NCBI GenBank assembly: GCA_029219285.1
Contig: JAQXTC010000048.1
Location: 1 to 43,814 of the forward strand
Length of the DNA: 43,814 nucleotides
Reading direction: 5' to 3'
Source of the DNA: Clostridiaceae bacterium
GTDB taxonomy: Bacteria; Bacillota; Clostridia; Clostridiales; Clostridiaceae
The notes under the pieces were generated by a model. The model did no database searches, was not told the DNA's origin, and worked only from the letters and a program-made list of their open reading frames with translations. Below, piece after piece: positions 7,471 through 15,948 of the stretch; position 1 is the first letter of the stretch, and each line of letters starts with the position of its first letter. Position numbers and translations under genes: made by a program.

Positions 7471-8530
7471 TTTAAAAGTATCAATATTTGGTGAATCGCA
7501 TGGAAATGCTATAGGAATAACAATAGATGGACTTCCAGCAGGAGTTCAAATTGATTTGAATGAAATAGATATAGAGATGAAAAGAAGAGCTCCTGGAAGA
7601 AATAAATTATCTACTGCTAGAAAAGAAAGTGATATTCCGGAAATATTAAGTGGTTTTTTTGAAGGAAAAACAACAGGAACACCTCTTTGTGCAATAATAA
7701 GGAATTCAGATACTCGTTCCAAAGATTATGGAAAACTTAAAGATTTAATGAGACCAGGTCATGCTGATTATACTGGGTTTGTAAAGTATAATGGTTTTAA
7801 TGATTATAGAGGTGGAGGACATTTTTCAGGGAGGATAACAGCTCCATTAGTATTTGCAGGTTCAATTGCAAAGCAAATATTAAGAAAAGAAGGAATAGAA
7901 ATAGGAGCACATATAAAGAGTGTTAAGGGAGTTAAGGATTCTTCATTTAATTATGTAGATATCTCAAAGGAAGAATTGGTAGATTTAAGAAATAAGGAAC
8001 TTCCGATAATAAATGATTCAGTAAAAGAAGAAATGATAAAAACTATATTGAATGCAAGAAAAGTTGGGGATTCTGTAGGCGGAATAATAGAGTGTGCTGC
8101 AATTGGAATTAGTGCAGGATATGGTGATCCATTTTTTGATTCAGTTGAATCAAAGTTATCACATATTTTATTCTCTGTACCAGCAGTAAAAGGTGTTGAA
8201 TTTGGATTAGGATTTGAAATGGCAGAAAAGTATGGCTCGGAGAATAATGACAGTTATTATTATGAAGATGGAAATGTAAAAACTTCAACAAATAATAATG
8301 GAGGAATACTTGGTGGTATAACAAATGGAATGCCAATAGTATTTAAAGTAGTTATAAAACCAACACCATCAATTTCAAAAGAACAGAATACCATTAATAT
8401 AAAGGAAAAGAAAAACGAAACCTTGATTATTGAAGGAAGACATGATCCTTGTATAGTCCAGAGAGCGGTTCCTGTAATTGAAGCAGTTACAGCAATAGCA
8501 TTACTAGATTTAATTAAAGGGAGTAAGTAG
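7448..8530 (+). CDS. aroC: Chorismate synthase (TTG start)
   Basis: Converts EPSP to chorismate with reduced FMN. N-terminal SGVWGNNLKVSIFGESHG, MKRRAPGRNKLSTARKE, RPGHADYTG and RGGGHFSGRITA are chorismate synthase hallmarks, as is RHDPCIVQRAVPVIEAV near the end. The 360-aa length fits. The start is TTG at 7448: AGGAGGA (7434-7440) lies seven bases upstream and the family-conserved Ser-Gly-x-Trp-Gly begins at residue 2. This start lies inside aroA, overlapping it by 23 bp in another frame, so translation is probably coupled to aroA. Confidence 0.95.
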   Translation: MSGVWGNNLKVSIFGESHGNAIGITIDGLPAGVQIDLNEIDIEMKRRAPGRNKLSTARKESDIPEILSGFFEGKTTGTPLCAIIRNSDTRSKDYGKLKDLMRPGHADYTGFVKYNGFNDYRGGGHFSGRITAPLVFAGSIAKQILRKEGIEIGAHIKSVKGVKDSSFNYVDISKEELVDLRNKELPIINDSVKEEMIKTILNARKVGDSVGGIIECAAIGISAGYGDPFFDSVESKLSHILFSVPAVKGVEFGLGFEMAEKYGSENNDSYYYEDGNVKTSTNNNGGILGGITNGMPIVFKVVIKPTPSISKEQNTINIKEKKNETLIIEGRHDPCIVQRAVPVIEAVTAIALLDLIKGSK

Positions 8531-8532
8531 TT

Positions 8533-9669
8533 ATGGAGGAATTAGAAAAGTATAGAACTGAAATAGATGAAATAGATAAGAGTATTGTAGAATTATTTGA
8601 AAAGAGAATGGATGCAGTACTTAATGTTGCAGAATATAAAAAGAAGAACAATATGCAAGTATTCCATAAGAATAGAGAAGATATTGTAATTAATAAAGCT
8701 ATAAATAATCTTAAAAACAAAGATTATTCAAAAGAAGTAGTAGAATTGTTTAATGATTTAATGCAAATAAGTAAAGAATATCAAAGAAGACAAATTAGTA
8801 AAAGTAGAATTGTTAATAATATTGATATAAAAAGAGGGGATATCTTAAAAAATAAGCTTATAGGATTTCCTGGAGTAAAAGGAGCTTTTACTGAAGAGGC
8901 TGCAATTCATTTCTTTGGGCAAGATTCGAATAGAAAAGAGTATAGAGAATTTGAAGATGTATTTAAAGCCTTAGAAAATGGTGAAATATATTATGGAATT
9001 CTGCCTTTAGAGAATTCATCTACAGGTGCAGTATCAATAACTTTTGATCTTTTAAGAAAATATAATTTTTACATTATTGGTGAAGAAGTCTTGAAAATTG
9101 AGGAAAATTTAGTTGGAATAAAGGGTGCTAAATTAAGTGATATAAAAGAAGTTTATTCACATGCTCAAGGAATTTCTCAATGTAGTAGGTTTTTAAAAGA
9201 TTACAGAGATTGGAAATTAATTCCGTATGTTAATACTGCTACTAGCGCAAAACTTGTTAGAGATTTGAATGATAAAAGCAAGGCAGCTATTTCTAGTAGG
9301 AGAGCTGCGGAAATTTATAATCTTGATATTATAAAAAAGGGAATAAATGATGAAAATGAAAATAATACAAGATTTATAATTATTACAAAAGATTTAAAGA
9401 TTACTAATGACTCTGACAAAATAAGTGTTGTATTTTCACTTGAGAATGAGGCTGGTACATTATATAGATTATTAAGTTTTTTTGCTGAGAATAATTTAAA
9501 TATGATTAAGATTGAATCTAGACCAGTTCAAAACACACCATGGAAGTATTTCCTATATGTCGATTTTGAAGGTGATATAGAAAGCGAAGAAGTTCAAAAT
9601 GCATTAAGATTAATTGAAAAAAATTCAGCTTATTATAAGCTTTTAGGTAGTTATAAGAGAAAAATATAG
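8533..9669 (+). CDS. pheA: Bifunctional chorismate mutase / prephenate dehydratase
   Basis: A 378-aa three-domain enzyme that takes chorismate to phenylpyruvate. Residues 1-85 are an AroQ-type chorismate mutase helix bundle (EIDEIDKSIVELFEKRM). Residues about 112-290 are prephenate dehydratase (FPGVKGAFTEEAA, LPLENSSTGAV and the catalytic-site NNTRF). Residues about 298-378 are an ACT domain with the Phe-binding ESRP motif. Feedback inhibition by Phe is therefore expected from the family. It lies two bases after aroC, with GGGAG upstream of the ATG. Its presence makes the operon specific for Phe and Tyr as well as the common pathway. Confidence 0.95.
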   Translation: MEELEKYRTEIDEIDKSIVELFEKRMDAVLNVAEYKKKNNMQVFHKNREDIVINKAINNLKNKDYSKEVVELFNDLMQISKEYQRRQISKSRIVNNIDIKRGDILKNKLIGFPGVKGAFTEEAAIHFFGQDSNRKEYREFEDVFKALENGEIYYGILPLENSSTGAVSITFDLLRKYNFYIIGEEVLKIEENLVGIKGAKLSDIKEVYSHAQGISQCSRFLKDYRDWKLIPYVNTATSAKLVRDLNDKSKAAISSRRAAEIYNLDIIKKGINDENENNTRFIIITKDLKITNDSDKISVVFSLENEAGTLYRLLSFFAENNLNMIKIESRPVQNTPWKYFLYVDFEGDIESEEVQNALRLIEKNSAYYKLLGSYKRKI

Positions 9670-9684
9670 AAGGTTGGGGAGATT

Positions 9685-10494
9685 ATGCATTTTTATGGAT
9701 TAGTAGGAGAAAAGTTATCACATAGTTTATCACCTAAGATTAATACTATGATTTTTAATGCTTTAAATATTGATGCTGGGTATAAGTTATTTGAGATACC
9801 AAAAACTAAAATTAGTGAACTTGGAAGTGCAATGAAGCTATTAGATATAAAAGGTGTTAATGTAACTATTCCTTATAAACAGGAAGTTATGAAACAACTT
9901 GATTTTATAGCAGATGAAGCGAAAAATATTGGAGCAGTAAACACAATATTAAATAAAGATGGAAAGCTTTATGGATACAATACTGATTATTTCGGTTTTA
10001 AGAAAACTCTAGAAATTAATGATATTGAAGTAGAGAATAAAGTAGTTGTTGTTCTAGGTAATGGTGGTGCGGCAAAAGCATTAAACCAAGTATTTATTGA
10101 TATGAAAGCTGCTAATATATATTTGGTTACTAGACATAAAGATAATGCATGCAAACTCAATCCTAAAATAAAACTTATTGATTATAATGAACTAAAAGAA
10201 ATAAGTGGAGATATTTTAGTTAATGCAACACCTGTAGGAATGTATCCTAATGTAGGCATATCTCCTGTTGATGAAGAGGTTATAAATAAATTTAATAGTA
10301 TCATTGATATTGTATATAACCCTAAGATGACTGAATTTTTAAAGATAGGAAAGAAATTAAATAAAAAGATATGCGGTGGTCTTTATATGTTAGTAGGTCA
10401 AGCCATTAAGTCAGAGGAAATATGGCAAAATACTAATATAGACAAGTCTATATTAAATGACATTTATAAAAAAATTGAGAATGAGTTTAAGTAG
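9685..10494 (+). CDS. aroE: Shikimate dehydrogenase
   Basis: A 269-aa NADPH-dependent enzyme reducing 3-dehydroshikimate to shikimate. The substrate domain has KLSHSLSPKINTMIFNAL and NVTIPYKQEVM (catalytic Lys), followed by GAVNTIL. The Rossmann domain has GNGGAAKALNQVF and NATPVGMYPN. It is monofunctional, not fused to dehydroquinase or chorismate mutase. The start follows GGGGA with normal spacing. No aroD or aroQ gene for the preceding step is present in the operon. Confidence 0.95.
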   Translation: MHFYGLVGEKLSHSLSPKINTMIFNALNIDAGYKLFEIPKTKISELGSAMKLLDIKGVNVTIPYKQEVMKQLDFIADEAKNIGAVNTILNKDGKLYGYNTDYFGFKKTLEINDIEVENKVVVVLGNGGAAKALNQVFIDMKAANIYLVTRHKDNACKLNPKIKLIDYNELKEISGDILVNATPVGMYPNVGISPVDEEVINKFNSIIDIVYNPKMTEFLKIGKKLNKKICGGLYMLVGQAIKSEEIWQNTNIDKSILNDIYKKIENEFK

Positions 10495-10508
10495 GGGGCT
10501 AAATTCAA

Positions 10509-11024
10509 ATGGCCAATTTAACAGATAAAATAGTAATGATAGGAATGCCTGGATGTGGTAAAAGCACACTAGGCGAAATATTTGCCAAAGAAATAAACTA
10601 TAATTTTTACGATATGGATAATTATATTGAAAGTATATCACAGGAAACTATTCCACACTTATTTGAAAAAGGTGAAGATTATTTTAGGGAATGGGAAACG
10701 AAAGCATGCAAAGAAATGAGTAAATTAAAAAGATCTGTAATAGCATGTGGTGGTGGAGTAGTTAAGAAAGATATTAACATGGAAATCTTAAAAAAAGAAT
10801 GTTTAATTATTTTTATAGATAGACCTGTTGAAAATATTGTTGAAGATGTTAATGTAAAAACAAGACCCTTATTAAAGGAAGGGGTACATAAAGTATACGA
10901 TTTGTATAATGAGAGGTATAATTTATATATAAAAGCTGCGGACATAAGAATTGAAAACAGAGGAACAATAGATGAAATTATTTTGAAGATAAAATCATCG
11001 GTAAAAGAAAGAATAGTAAAATAA
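10509..11024 (+). CDS. aroK: Shikimate kinase
   Basis: A 171-aa P-loop kinase that phosphorylates shikimate at O3. Walker A is GMPGCGKST (residues 12-20), followed by DMDNYIE (the DxD metal/substrate motif), FEKGEDYFREWE (the FRxxE shikimate-binding motif) and ACGGGVV. The LID region has KTRPLL. Ribosome binding site GGGGG lies about ten bases before the ATG. It sits between aroE and the second DAHP synthase. Confidence 0.94.
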   Translation: MANLTDKIVMIGMPGCGKSTLGEIFAKEINYNFYDMDNYIESISQETIPHLFEKGEDYFREWETKACKEMSKLKRSVIACGGGVVKKDINMEILKKECLIIFIDRPVENIVEDVNVKTRPLLKEGVHKVYDLYNERYNLYIKAADIRIENRGTIDEIILKIKSSVKERIVK

Positions 11025-11056
11025 ATATTTGAAATAGATTTTGGAGGGTGATAGAT

Positions 11057-12070
11057 ATGATTATTATTATGAACCATCAGTGTGGCGATAAACAAATCAA
11101 AAAAATTGTTGATTTTATAGAAAGTAAGGGGCTGCAAACTAATTTATCAAAGGGTGCATTAAATACTATTGTAGGATGCATAGGTGATACATCCGTTTTA
11201 GATCCTGATAAGTTACTAAGAATTGAAGGAGTAGAAAAGGTATTAAAAGTACAAGAACCATTTAAAAAAGCTAACAAGAAGTTCAAAAATGAACCAACTA
11301 TAGTGAATGTAGATGGAGTTAAAGTTGGAGGAACACATCTTGGTATTATGGCAGGTCCATGTTCTGTAGAATCTGAAGAGCAAATTGTTCAAGTAGCTAA
11401 ATCAGTTAAGGCTTCAGGAGCAAACTTTTTAAGAGGAGGAGCATTTAAACCAAGAACTTCACCTTATAGTTTCCAAGGATTAGAACTTGAAGGATTAAAG
11501 TTATTAAAGACAGCTAAGCAAGAAACAGGACTTCCTATTGTAACAGAACTTATGTCTACAGATTATATAGATGAATTTGTTGAAAATGTAGATGTTATTC
11601 AAATAGGTGCAAGAAATATGCAAAACTTTGATTTATTAAAGCAGGTAGGAAAAACAAATAAACCTATACTTTTAAAAAGAGGATTATCTGCCACAATAGA
11701 AGAATGGTTAATGTCAGCTGAATACATAATGGCTGGAGGTAATGAAAATGTTATTCTTTGTGAAAGAGGAATAAGAACATTTGAAACTTATACAAGAAAT
11801 ACTCTTGATTTAAGTGCAGTTCCAGTAATAAAAAGATTATCTCATTTACCAATAATAATAGATCCAAGTCATGCAAGTGGATATTGGTATTTAGTAGAAC
11901 CATTAGCAAAGGCATCAATTATGGCTGGAGCAGATGGACTTATGATAGAAGTACATAATGACCCAGAAAATGCTTTGAGTGATGGTCAACAATCAATTAA
12001 ACCAGAAAACTTTAAGGCATTAATGGATAAAGTAAAAATACTTGCAAAGATGGAAGGTAAAGAGCTATAA
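11057..12070 (+). CDS. DAHP synthase, second copy
   Basis: A second type I-beta DAHP synthase of 337 aa, the same length as the first, with the same catalytic motifs (AGPCSVE, RGGAFKPRTSPYSFQG, GARNMQNF, LLKRG, FETYTRNTLDLSAV, IDPSHASG). The catalytic halves of the two copies are nearly identical, while the first 80 residues (the regulatory domain) and the extreme C-termini have diverged. A likely reading is duplication followed by specialisation to different feedback inhibitors. The ATG at 11057 is preferred over the in-frame GTG at 11048 because GGAGGGTGA (11043-11051) is the ribosome binding site and contains that GTG. Confidence 0.93.
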   Translation: MIIIMNHQCGDKQIKKIVDFIESKGLQTNLSKGALNTIVGCIGDTSVLDPDKLLRIEGVEKVLKVQEPFKKANKKFKNEPTIVNVDGVKVGGTHLGIMAGPCSVESEEQIVQVAKSVKASGANFLRGGAFKPRTSPYSFQGLELEGLKLLKTAKQETGLPIVTELMSTDYIDEFVENVDVIQIGARNMQNFDLLKQVGKTNKPILLKRGLSATIEEWLMSAEYIMAGGNENVILCERGIRTFETYTRNTLDLSAVPVIKRLSHLPIIIDPSHASGYWYLVEPLAKASIMAGADGLMIEVHNDPENALSDGQQSIKPENFKALMDKVKILAKMEGKEL

Positions 12071-12096
12071 AATAGATTTATAAAGAGGGGCAAAAA

Positions 12097-12933
12097 ATGA
12101 AAATAGTAATAGTAGGGCTTGGAGTAATTGGGGGCTCTTATGCAATGGCTTTGAAAAAAGCAGGCTATGAAGATGTATATGGTGTAGATACAAATATGGA
12201 AACTTTAGAAAAGGCTAAAAGAAATGGTCTTATAAAAGAAGGATCTACATCAGGTGAAAATTTTTTTAAAGAGGCCGACTTAACAATCATATCTATTTAT
12301 CCAAAGACTATAGTGGGGTTTATAGAAAAGAATAGAAATAATTTCAAGAAAAATTCAATTATTACTGATGCTACAGGAATAAAGAAAATGGTTGTAGATA
12401 AGATTATTAGCGTCATTCCTGATGATGTAGATTTTATTCCTAGTCATCCTATGGCGGGAAGAGAGAAAAAAGGAATAGATTTTGCAACAGATAAGGTTTT
12501 TCAAGGTGCAAATTTTATTATCACACCTGTTAAAGGAAACAAAGAAAAAAATATTCAATTGTTAGAAGAACTTGTATTGAAAATAGGATTTAAGAGAGTA
12601 AAAAGAATTACTACGGATTTTCATGATGAAATGATAGGATTTACGTCTCAATTACCTCATGCAATGGCTGTGGCATTAATAAATAGTGATGAAGAAGGAA
12701 GAGATACAGGAAGTTTTATTGGTGATAGCTATAGAGATTTAACCCGTATTGCCAATATTAATGAGGAATTATGGAGTGAACTTTTCCTGGGAAATAAAGA
12801 GAATTTGTTGAAATGTATAAGTAATTTTCAAGAGCAATTACAACTTATAAAAGAAGCTGTAGAAAATGATGATAAAAAAGGACTTGAAGAGTATTTTAGA
12901 AAGTCAACTAAAAGAAGAGAGTCTTTAGAATAA
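12097..12933 (+). CDS. tyrA: Prephenate dehydrogenase
   Basis: A 278-aa NAD-dependent enzyme that makes 4-hydroxyphenylpyruvate for tyrosine. It has an N-terminal Rossmann motif VGLGVIGGSYA, the family signature SHPMAGREKKG (catalytic His; Arg where many homologues have Ser) and an all-helical C-terminal dimerisation domain containing QLPHAMAVAL and RDLTRIA. There is no ACT or chorismate mutase extension, unlike longer TyrA proteins. It is the last gene of the operon and ends just before a perfect bidirectional terminator. Confidence 0.94.
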   Translation: MKIVIVGLGVIGGSYAMALKKAGYEDVYGVDTNMETLEKAKRNGLIKEGSTSGENFFKEADLTIISIYPKTIVGFIEKNRNNFKKNSIITDATGIKKMVVDKIISVIPDDVDFIPSHPMAGREKKGIDFATDKVFQGANFIITPVKGNKEKNIQLLEELVLKIGFKRVKRITTDFHDEMIGFTSQLPHAMAVALINSDEEGRDTGSFIGDSYRDLTRIANINEELWSELFLGNKENLLKCISNFQEQLQLIKEAVENDDKKGLEEYFRKSTKRRESLE

Positions 12934-12957
12934 AAAAGGAGCATATGCTCCTTTTTT
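12932..12957. terminator. Bidirectional terminator, end of the aro operon
   Basis: AAAAAAGGAGC ATAT GCTCCTTTTTT is a perfect palindrome with A and T tails, functional in both directions. It ends the aro operon and the convergent CYTH-domain gene, whose stop codon (12956-12958) overlaps the end of the T-run. Confidence 0.92.
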
Positions 12958-13489
12958 ATTTATTTTCTTCTATTAATTCATAAATAGTCTTTGAGGTAGT
13001 ATCTTCCATAGTATAACCTAAAAGCTTTACTATTTTTTCTAAGTTTTCTTCACTATTTGTTTCAATTTCGATATAAGGAAAAGGACAAAAAGTTGTATCA
13101 TTAATATCAATTTCAACTAAGCCGCCTTCAATAGAATAACTTTCTCTATATTTGTTTATTGATTGTTTAAGCTTTAAACCTAGTGATGCAAAAATTCCTT
13201 CAGCAGCAAGTTTGTCATCTACAATTGTTTCATTTTCTTCCATTTCTTTAAATTTACCTTGAGAGAGCATTTTTTTAGTAGTCATATAGAATACTTGCTT
13301 TTTATTAAGTAAATCATCTATAGTTCTAATACGTGCATAACCTTTTTGAGCTAAAAGTCTACCGTCTTCAAAGTCATATATATCATTTATTTGATTTTCT
13401 TCTTTAACTTTAATGCCGCCTTTTTCAATAAGAGTTTTTCTAATATTGGCAACATCAATTTTTATTATTCTAGTTTCTAATTCTTTCAT
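12956..13489 (-). CDS. CYTH-domain protein (CyaB/ThTPase-like)
   Basis: A 177-aa single-domain protein. It opens with ELETRIIKID, the position of the ExExK signature of the CYTH superfamily, and continues with alternating charged strands (YARIRT, FYMTTKK, EMEENETIVDD, LVEIDIN, YIEIET) that would line a triphosphate-binding beta-tunnel. Families with this fold include class IV adenylate cyclases and thiamine or inorganic triphosphatases. The sequence does not decide the substrate; many clostridial copies are annotated class IV adenylate cyclase. AAGGAGGA lies just upstream of the start. It is a single gene converging on tyrA. Confidence 0.85.
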   Translation of the reverse strand: MKELETRIIKIDVANIRKTLIEKGGIKVKEENQINDIYDFEDGRLLAQKGYARIRTIDDLLNKKQVFYMTTKKMLSQGKFKEMEENETIVDDKLAAEGIFASLGLKLKQSINKYRESYSIEGGLVEIDINDTTFCPFPYIEIETNSEENLEKIVKLLGYTMEDTTSKTIYELIEENK

Positions 13490-13659
13490 GATATCCTCCT
13501 TATGAAGCTATATAAGAATATTATATCACATATGGCATTTTAAATTCATATTGTAAGAATTATGTTTATGCATTCTTGTATTGATATACTAAAAACTCCT
13601 TTCTTTTCTAAATAACAATGGTTATAATAGTAAGTATAACATTAAGAGGAGGTATCATT

Positions 13660-14361
13660 ATGGGAAAACATTTGCACATAATGGCAGAAGAAGGAGCAAT
13701 TGCAGAAAAGGTATTATTACCTGGAGATCCATTAAGAGCAAAATTTATAGCAGAAAATTATTTAGAAGATGTTAAGTGCTACAATACAGTTAGGGGAATG
13801 TATGGTTATACTGGAACATACAAGGGACAAAGAGTATCAGTACAAGGAACAGGTATGGGATTACCATCTCATTCAATATATGTTAATGAATTAATTAGAT
13901 TTTATGGTTGCAAGAAACTTATAAGGGTGGGTTCAGCTGGATCTATTAGTGATAATGTTAAAGTAAGAGATATTGTTTTAGCTCAAAGTGCTTCAACAAA
14001 TTCAGGAATAAATAAAAGAAGATTTAAAGGAATGGATTATGCTCCAACAGGGGATTTTGACCTGATTTTATCAGCTTATAATAAGGCTAAGACAAGAGGT
14101 TCAAATGTTAAGGTTGGTAATGTATTGTCTTCAGATTTGTTTTATGATGATACAGATGTATCAGTAAAATTATGGTCAGATTATGGATGTTTAGCAATTG
14201 ATATGGAAACAGCAGAACTTTATACATTAGCAGCAAAGTATGATGTTCAAGCATTATCTATTTTAACTATATCTGATCATGTATTTACTGGAGAAGAAAC
14301 AACACCAGAAGAAAGAGAAACTAGTTTCACTGAAATGATGGAAATAGCATTAGAAATATAG
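13660..14361 (+). CDS. deoD: Purine nucleoside phosphorylase, DeoD type
   Basis: A 233-aa hexameric-type phosphorylase that splits purine (deoxy)nucleosides with phosphate into base and (deoxy)ribose-1-phosphate. The signatures are [57 protein letters not shown], the ribose-binding [13 protein letters not shown] and the catalytic Asp region [12 protein letters not shown]. The start at 13660 is chosen because AGAGGAGGT (13645-13653) precedes it; an upstream ATG at 13618 would add 14 residues not found in the family. A TATAAT at 13623-13628 could be the -10, but no good -35 is visible. Eighteen bases separate it from sortase B. Confidence 0.95.
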   Translation: MGKHLHIMAEEGAIAEKVLLPGDPLRAKFIAENYLEDVKCYNTVRGMYGYTGTYKGQRVSVQGTGMGLPSHSIYVNELIRFYGCKKLIRVGSAGSISDNVKVRDIVLAQSASTNSGINKRRFKGMDYAPTGDFDLILSAYNKAKTRGSNVKVGNVLSSDLFYDDTDVSVKLWSDYGCLAIDMETAELYTLAAKYDVQALSILTISDHVFTGEETTPEERETSFTEMMEIALEI

Positions 14362-14379
14362 TAGGGGTGTAGTGATTAT

Positions 14380-15198
14380 ATGAGCAAAAAATCTTCCAAA
14401 ATAATAAAAGATGATATTAAAAAAAAGAAAAAAAAGAAATCTTCATTTAAAGATACTATGAGAAATATTATATTTATCATATCAATTGTAGTGTTTACTG
14501 TATGTGCTTTTAAGTTATTTAATATTTGGAAAGGATATCATGATAATGCGAAGTCTTATGAGGAAGTTCAAGAATCTTTTGCACCAAAGCAGGTTATTAA
14601 TGAAGATAATGGTGAAAAAAAATATGTATTAAGTGATGAAGACTTTGATAAATTAATAGCTGAAAATCCTGACTTTAAGGCATGGATAACAATAGAAGAT
14701 ACTGCAATCAATTATCCTGTAGTTCAAACAGATAATAATGAGTACTATTTAACACATAACTTTAAGAAGCAAAATAATGTAGGAGGAGCTTTATTTATTA
14801 CATTAAATAATTCAAATCCTTTCGAAGATAAAAATACTATCATTCATGGACATCACATGAGAGATGGTAGTATGTTTGCTGATTTAATGAAGTTTAAAGA
14901 TGAAAACTTTACTAAAGAGCATTATATTTATATAAGCTTAAAGGGAAAAGTTCTTAAGTACCAAGTATTCTCTGCATTTACAGAAACAGCAAATGATGAT
15001 TCTTATCAGGTTGGATTTGCTACTGATAAAGGTTATTTAGATTATATTAATAAATTAGCTAGTAAATCATTATTTAAATTAGATAATGATTCATTAACTG
15101 AAAATGATAAGATAATAACATTATCAACATGTGATTATGATGAAGAGGATGGAAGAATGCTTGTATGCGCTAAGCTTATTTCAGTAGAAAATAATTAA
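14380..15198 (+). CDS. srtB: Class B sortase
   Basis: A 272-aa membrane-anchored transpeptidase. A very basic N-terminus (about ten lysines by residue 20) precedes one transmembrane helix at about 28-49, and the sortase barrel faces outward. The catalytic set is visible: GHHM with His158, TLSTC with Cys251, and Arg259 in EEDGRM. The HGHHMRDGSMFADL stretch and the extra helical region are typical of class B. In other Gram-positives class B enzymes anchor proteins with NPQTN-like signals or, in clostridia, related motifs; no substrate with such a signal lies in this window. It probably shares a transcript with deoD and ends in a strong terminator. Confidence 0.93.
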   Translation: MSKKSSKIIKDDIKKKKKKKSSFKDTMRNIIFIISIVVFTVCAFKLFNIWKGYHDNAKSYEEVQESFAPKQVINEDNGEKKYVLSDEDFDKLIAENPDFKAWITIEDTAINYPVVQTDNNEYYLTHNFKKQNNVGGALFITLNNSNPFEDKNTIIHGHHMRDGSMFADLMKFKDENFTKEHYIYISLKGKVLKYQVFSAFTETANDDSYQVGFATDKGYLDYINKLASKSLFKLDNDSLTENDKIITLSTCDYDEEDGRMLVCAKLISVENN

Positions 15199-15202
15199 AT
15201 TT

Positions 15203-15241
15203 GGTGACGGAAACTTAGGTTTTCTGTCACCTTTCTATTTT
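15203..15241 (+). terminator. Terminator after sortase B
   Basis: Stem GGTGACGGAAA / TTTCTGTCACC (11 bp with one G-T pair), 7-base loop, followed by a T-rich stretch TTTCTATTTT. Confidence 0.85.
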
Positions 15242-15315
15242 GTATTTTTACTGATAAAATTATTGTGTTGAAATTGTAAGAGGTGATAGTGAATGGATTA
15301 TATTAGTGTTAGGGG

Positions 15316-15343
15316 GCTGTATCAAAATTTATTTTGATACAGC
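15316..15343. terminator. Hairpin, probable terminator of the DUF2628 gene
   Basis: Perfect 12-bp stem GCTGTATCAAAA / TTTTGATACAGC with loop TTTA, just downstream of the minus-strand stop. The T-tract is weak on both strands, so termination efficiency is uncertain. Confidence 0.5.
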
Positions 15344-15349
15344 TTCTTT

Positions 15350-15820
15350 CTAAATAAATAAATTAATAGTTAACTGTATAATTGTATATACGGCAAGTGG
15401 ATAAAATAAGCTAATCCCACCTGCAATTCTAATAAAAGAATTCATTGATTGGGCATTAAGATCTTGATTTAAAGATTTATATTTCATAATTGTTCTTGAA
15501 GCAAAGTCAAGATAGATATTACTACCATAAATACCAAGAAAAATGAATAATGCAACTGAAAGCAATGTCGATATAGGCATAGGTAAAACCAATGTCCATG
15601 CTATTTGAATAACAGATAGAATTAAACCTATAAGCAAGGCTTTTCTATAAATAAACCAAAATGAGCCTACTAAAAATGCAGACCAACACCAAGTTTTCTT
15701 ATTTGGATTTTGCAAATAATTATCTAAAGCCTTTGTGAAAAATTTACTTTTAGACATCGGGCCAATAAAAATTTCAAGTTCTTCTCTTGTTACAGAGTCA
15801 TATTTTTTAAATAATTTCAT
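15350..15820 (-). CDS. DUF2628 family membrane protein
   Basis: A 156-aa protein with a soluble, charged N-terminus of about 45 residues and then three or four hydrophobic segments (about 48-62, 64-82, 86-104 and 134-155). The segment WCWSAFLVGSFWFIYRKALLIGL is the characteristic core of DUF2628, a family of small membrane proteins of unknown function found across bacteria. No catalytic residues are apparent. It is a single gene with its own good promoter (15860-15889) and an AAAGGA ribosome binding site. Confidence 0.85.
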   Translation of the reverse strand: MKLFKKYDSVTREELEIFIGPMSKSKFFTKALDNYLQNPNKKTWCWSAFLVGSFWFIYRKALLIGLILSVIQIAWTLVLPMPISTLLSVALFIFLGIYGSNIYLDFASRTIMKYKSLNQDLNAQSMNSFIRIAGGISLFYPLAVYTIIQLTINLFI

Positions 15821-15859
15821 GGAATAATCCTTTCTTTATCTTTTGATGAATTATAGAAA

Positions 15860-15889
15860 ATTATATCTTATAATTTAAAATAAAGTCAA
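15860..15889 (-). promoter_or_regulatory. Predicted sigma-A promoter of the DUF2628 gene
   Basis: On the minus strand, -35 TTGACT (15884-15889), 18-bp spacer, -10 TATAAT (15860-15865). Confidence 0.6.
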
Positions 15890-15906
15890 TAACAATTATT
15901 TAATAA

Positions 15907-15940
15907 CAAAAAAAGAGCTCTTCTAGTAGAAGGGCTCTTT
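15907..15940 (-). terminator. Terminator after fba
   Basis: On the minus strand, AAAGAGCCCTTCT / AGAAGAGCTCTTT (13-bp stem with one G-T pair, 3-base loop) followed by a run of T. It directly follows the fba stop. Confidence 0.88.
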
Positions 15941-15948
15941 TCCATATA

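Noticed and set aside
15293-15337. 14-codon ORF with a good AGAGGTGA site running into a hairpin
   Set aside because: It resembles a leader peptide, but no plus-strand gene follows for nearly 10 kb and its 3' end is the hairpin of the convergent DUF2628 gene; no amino-acid bias.
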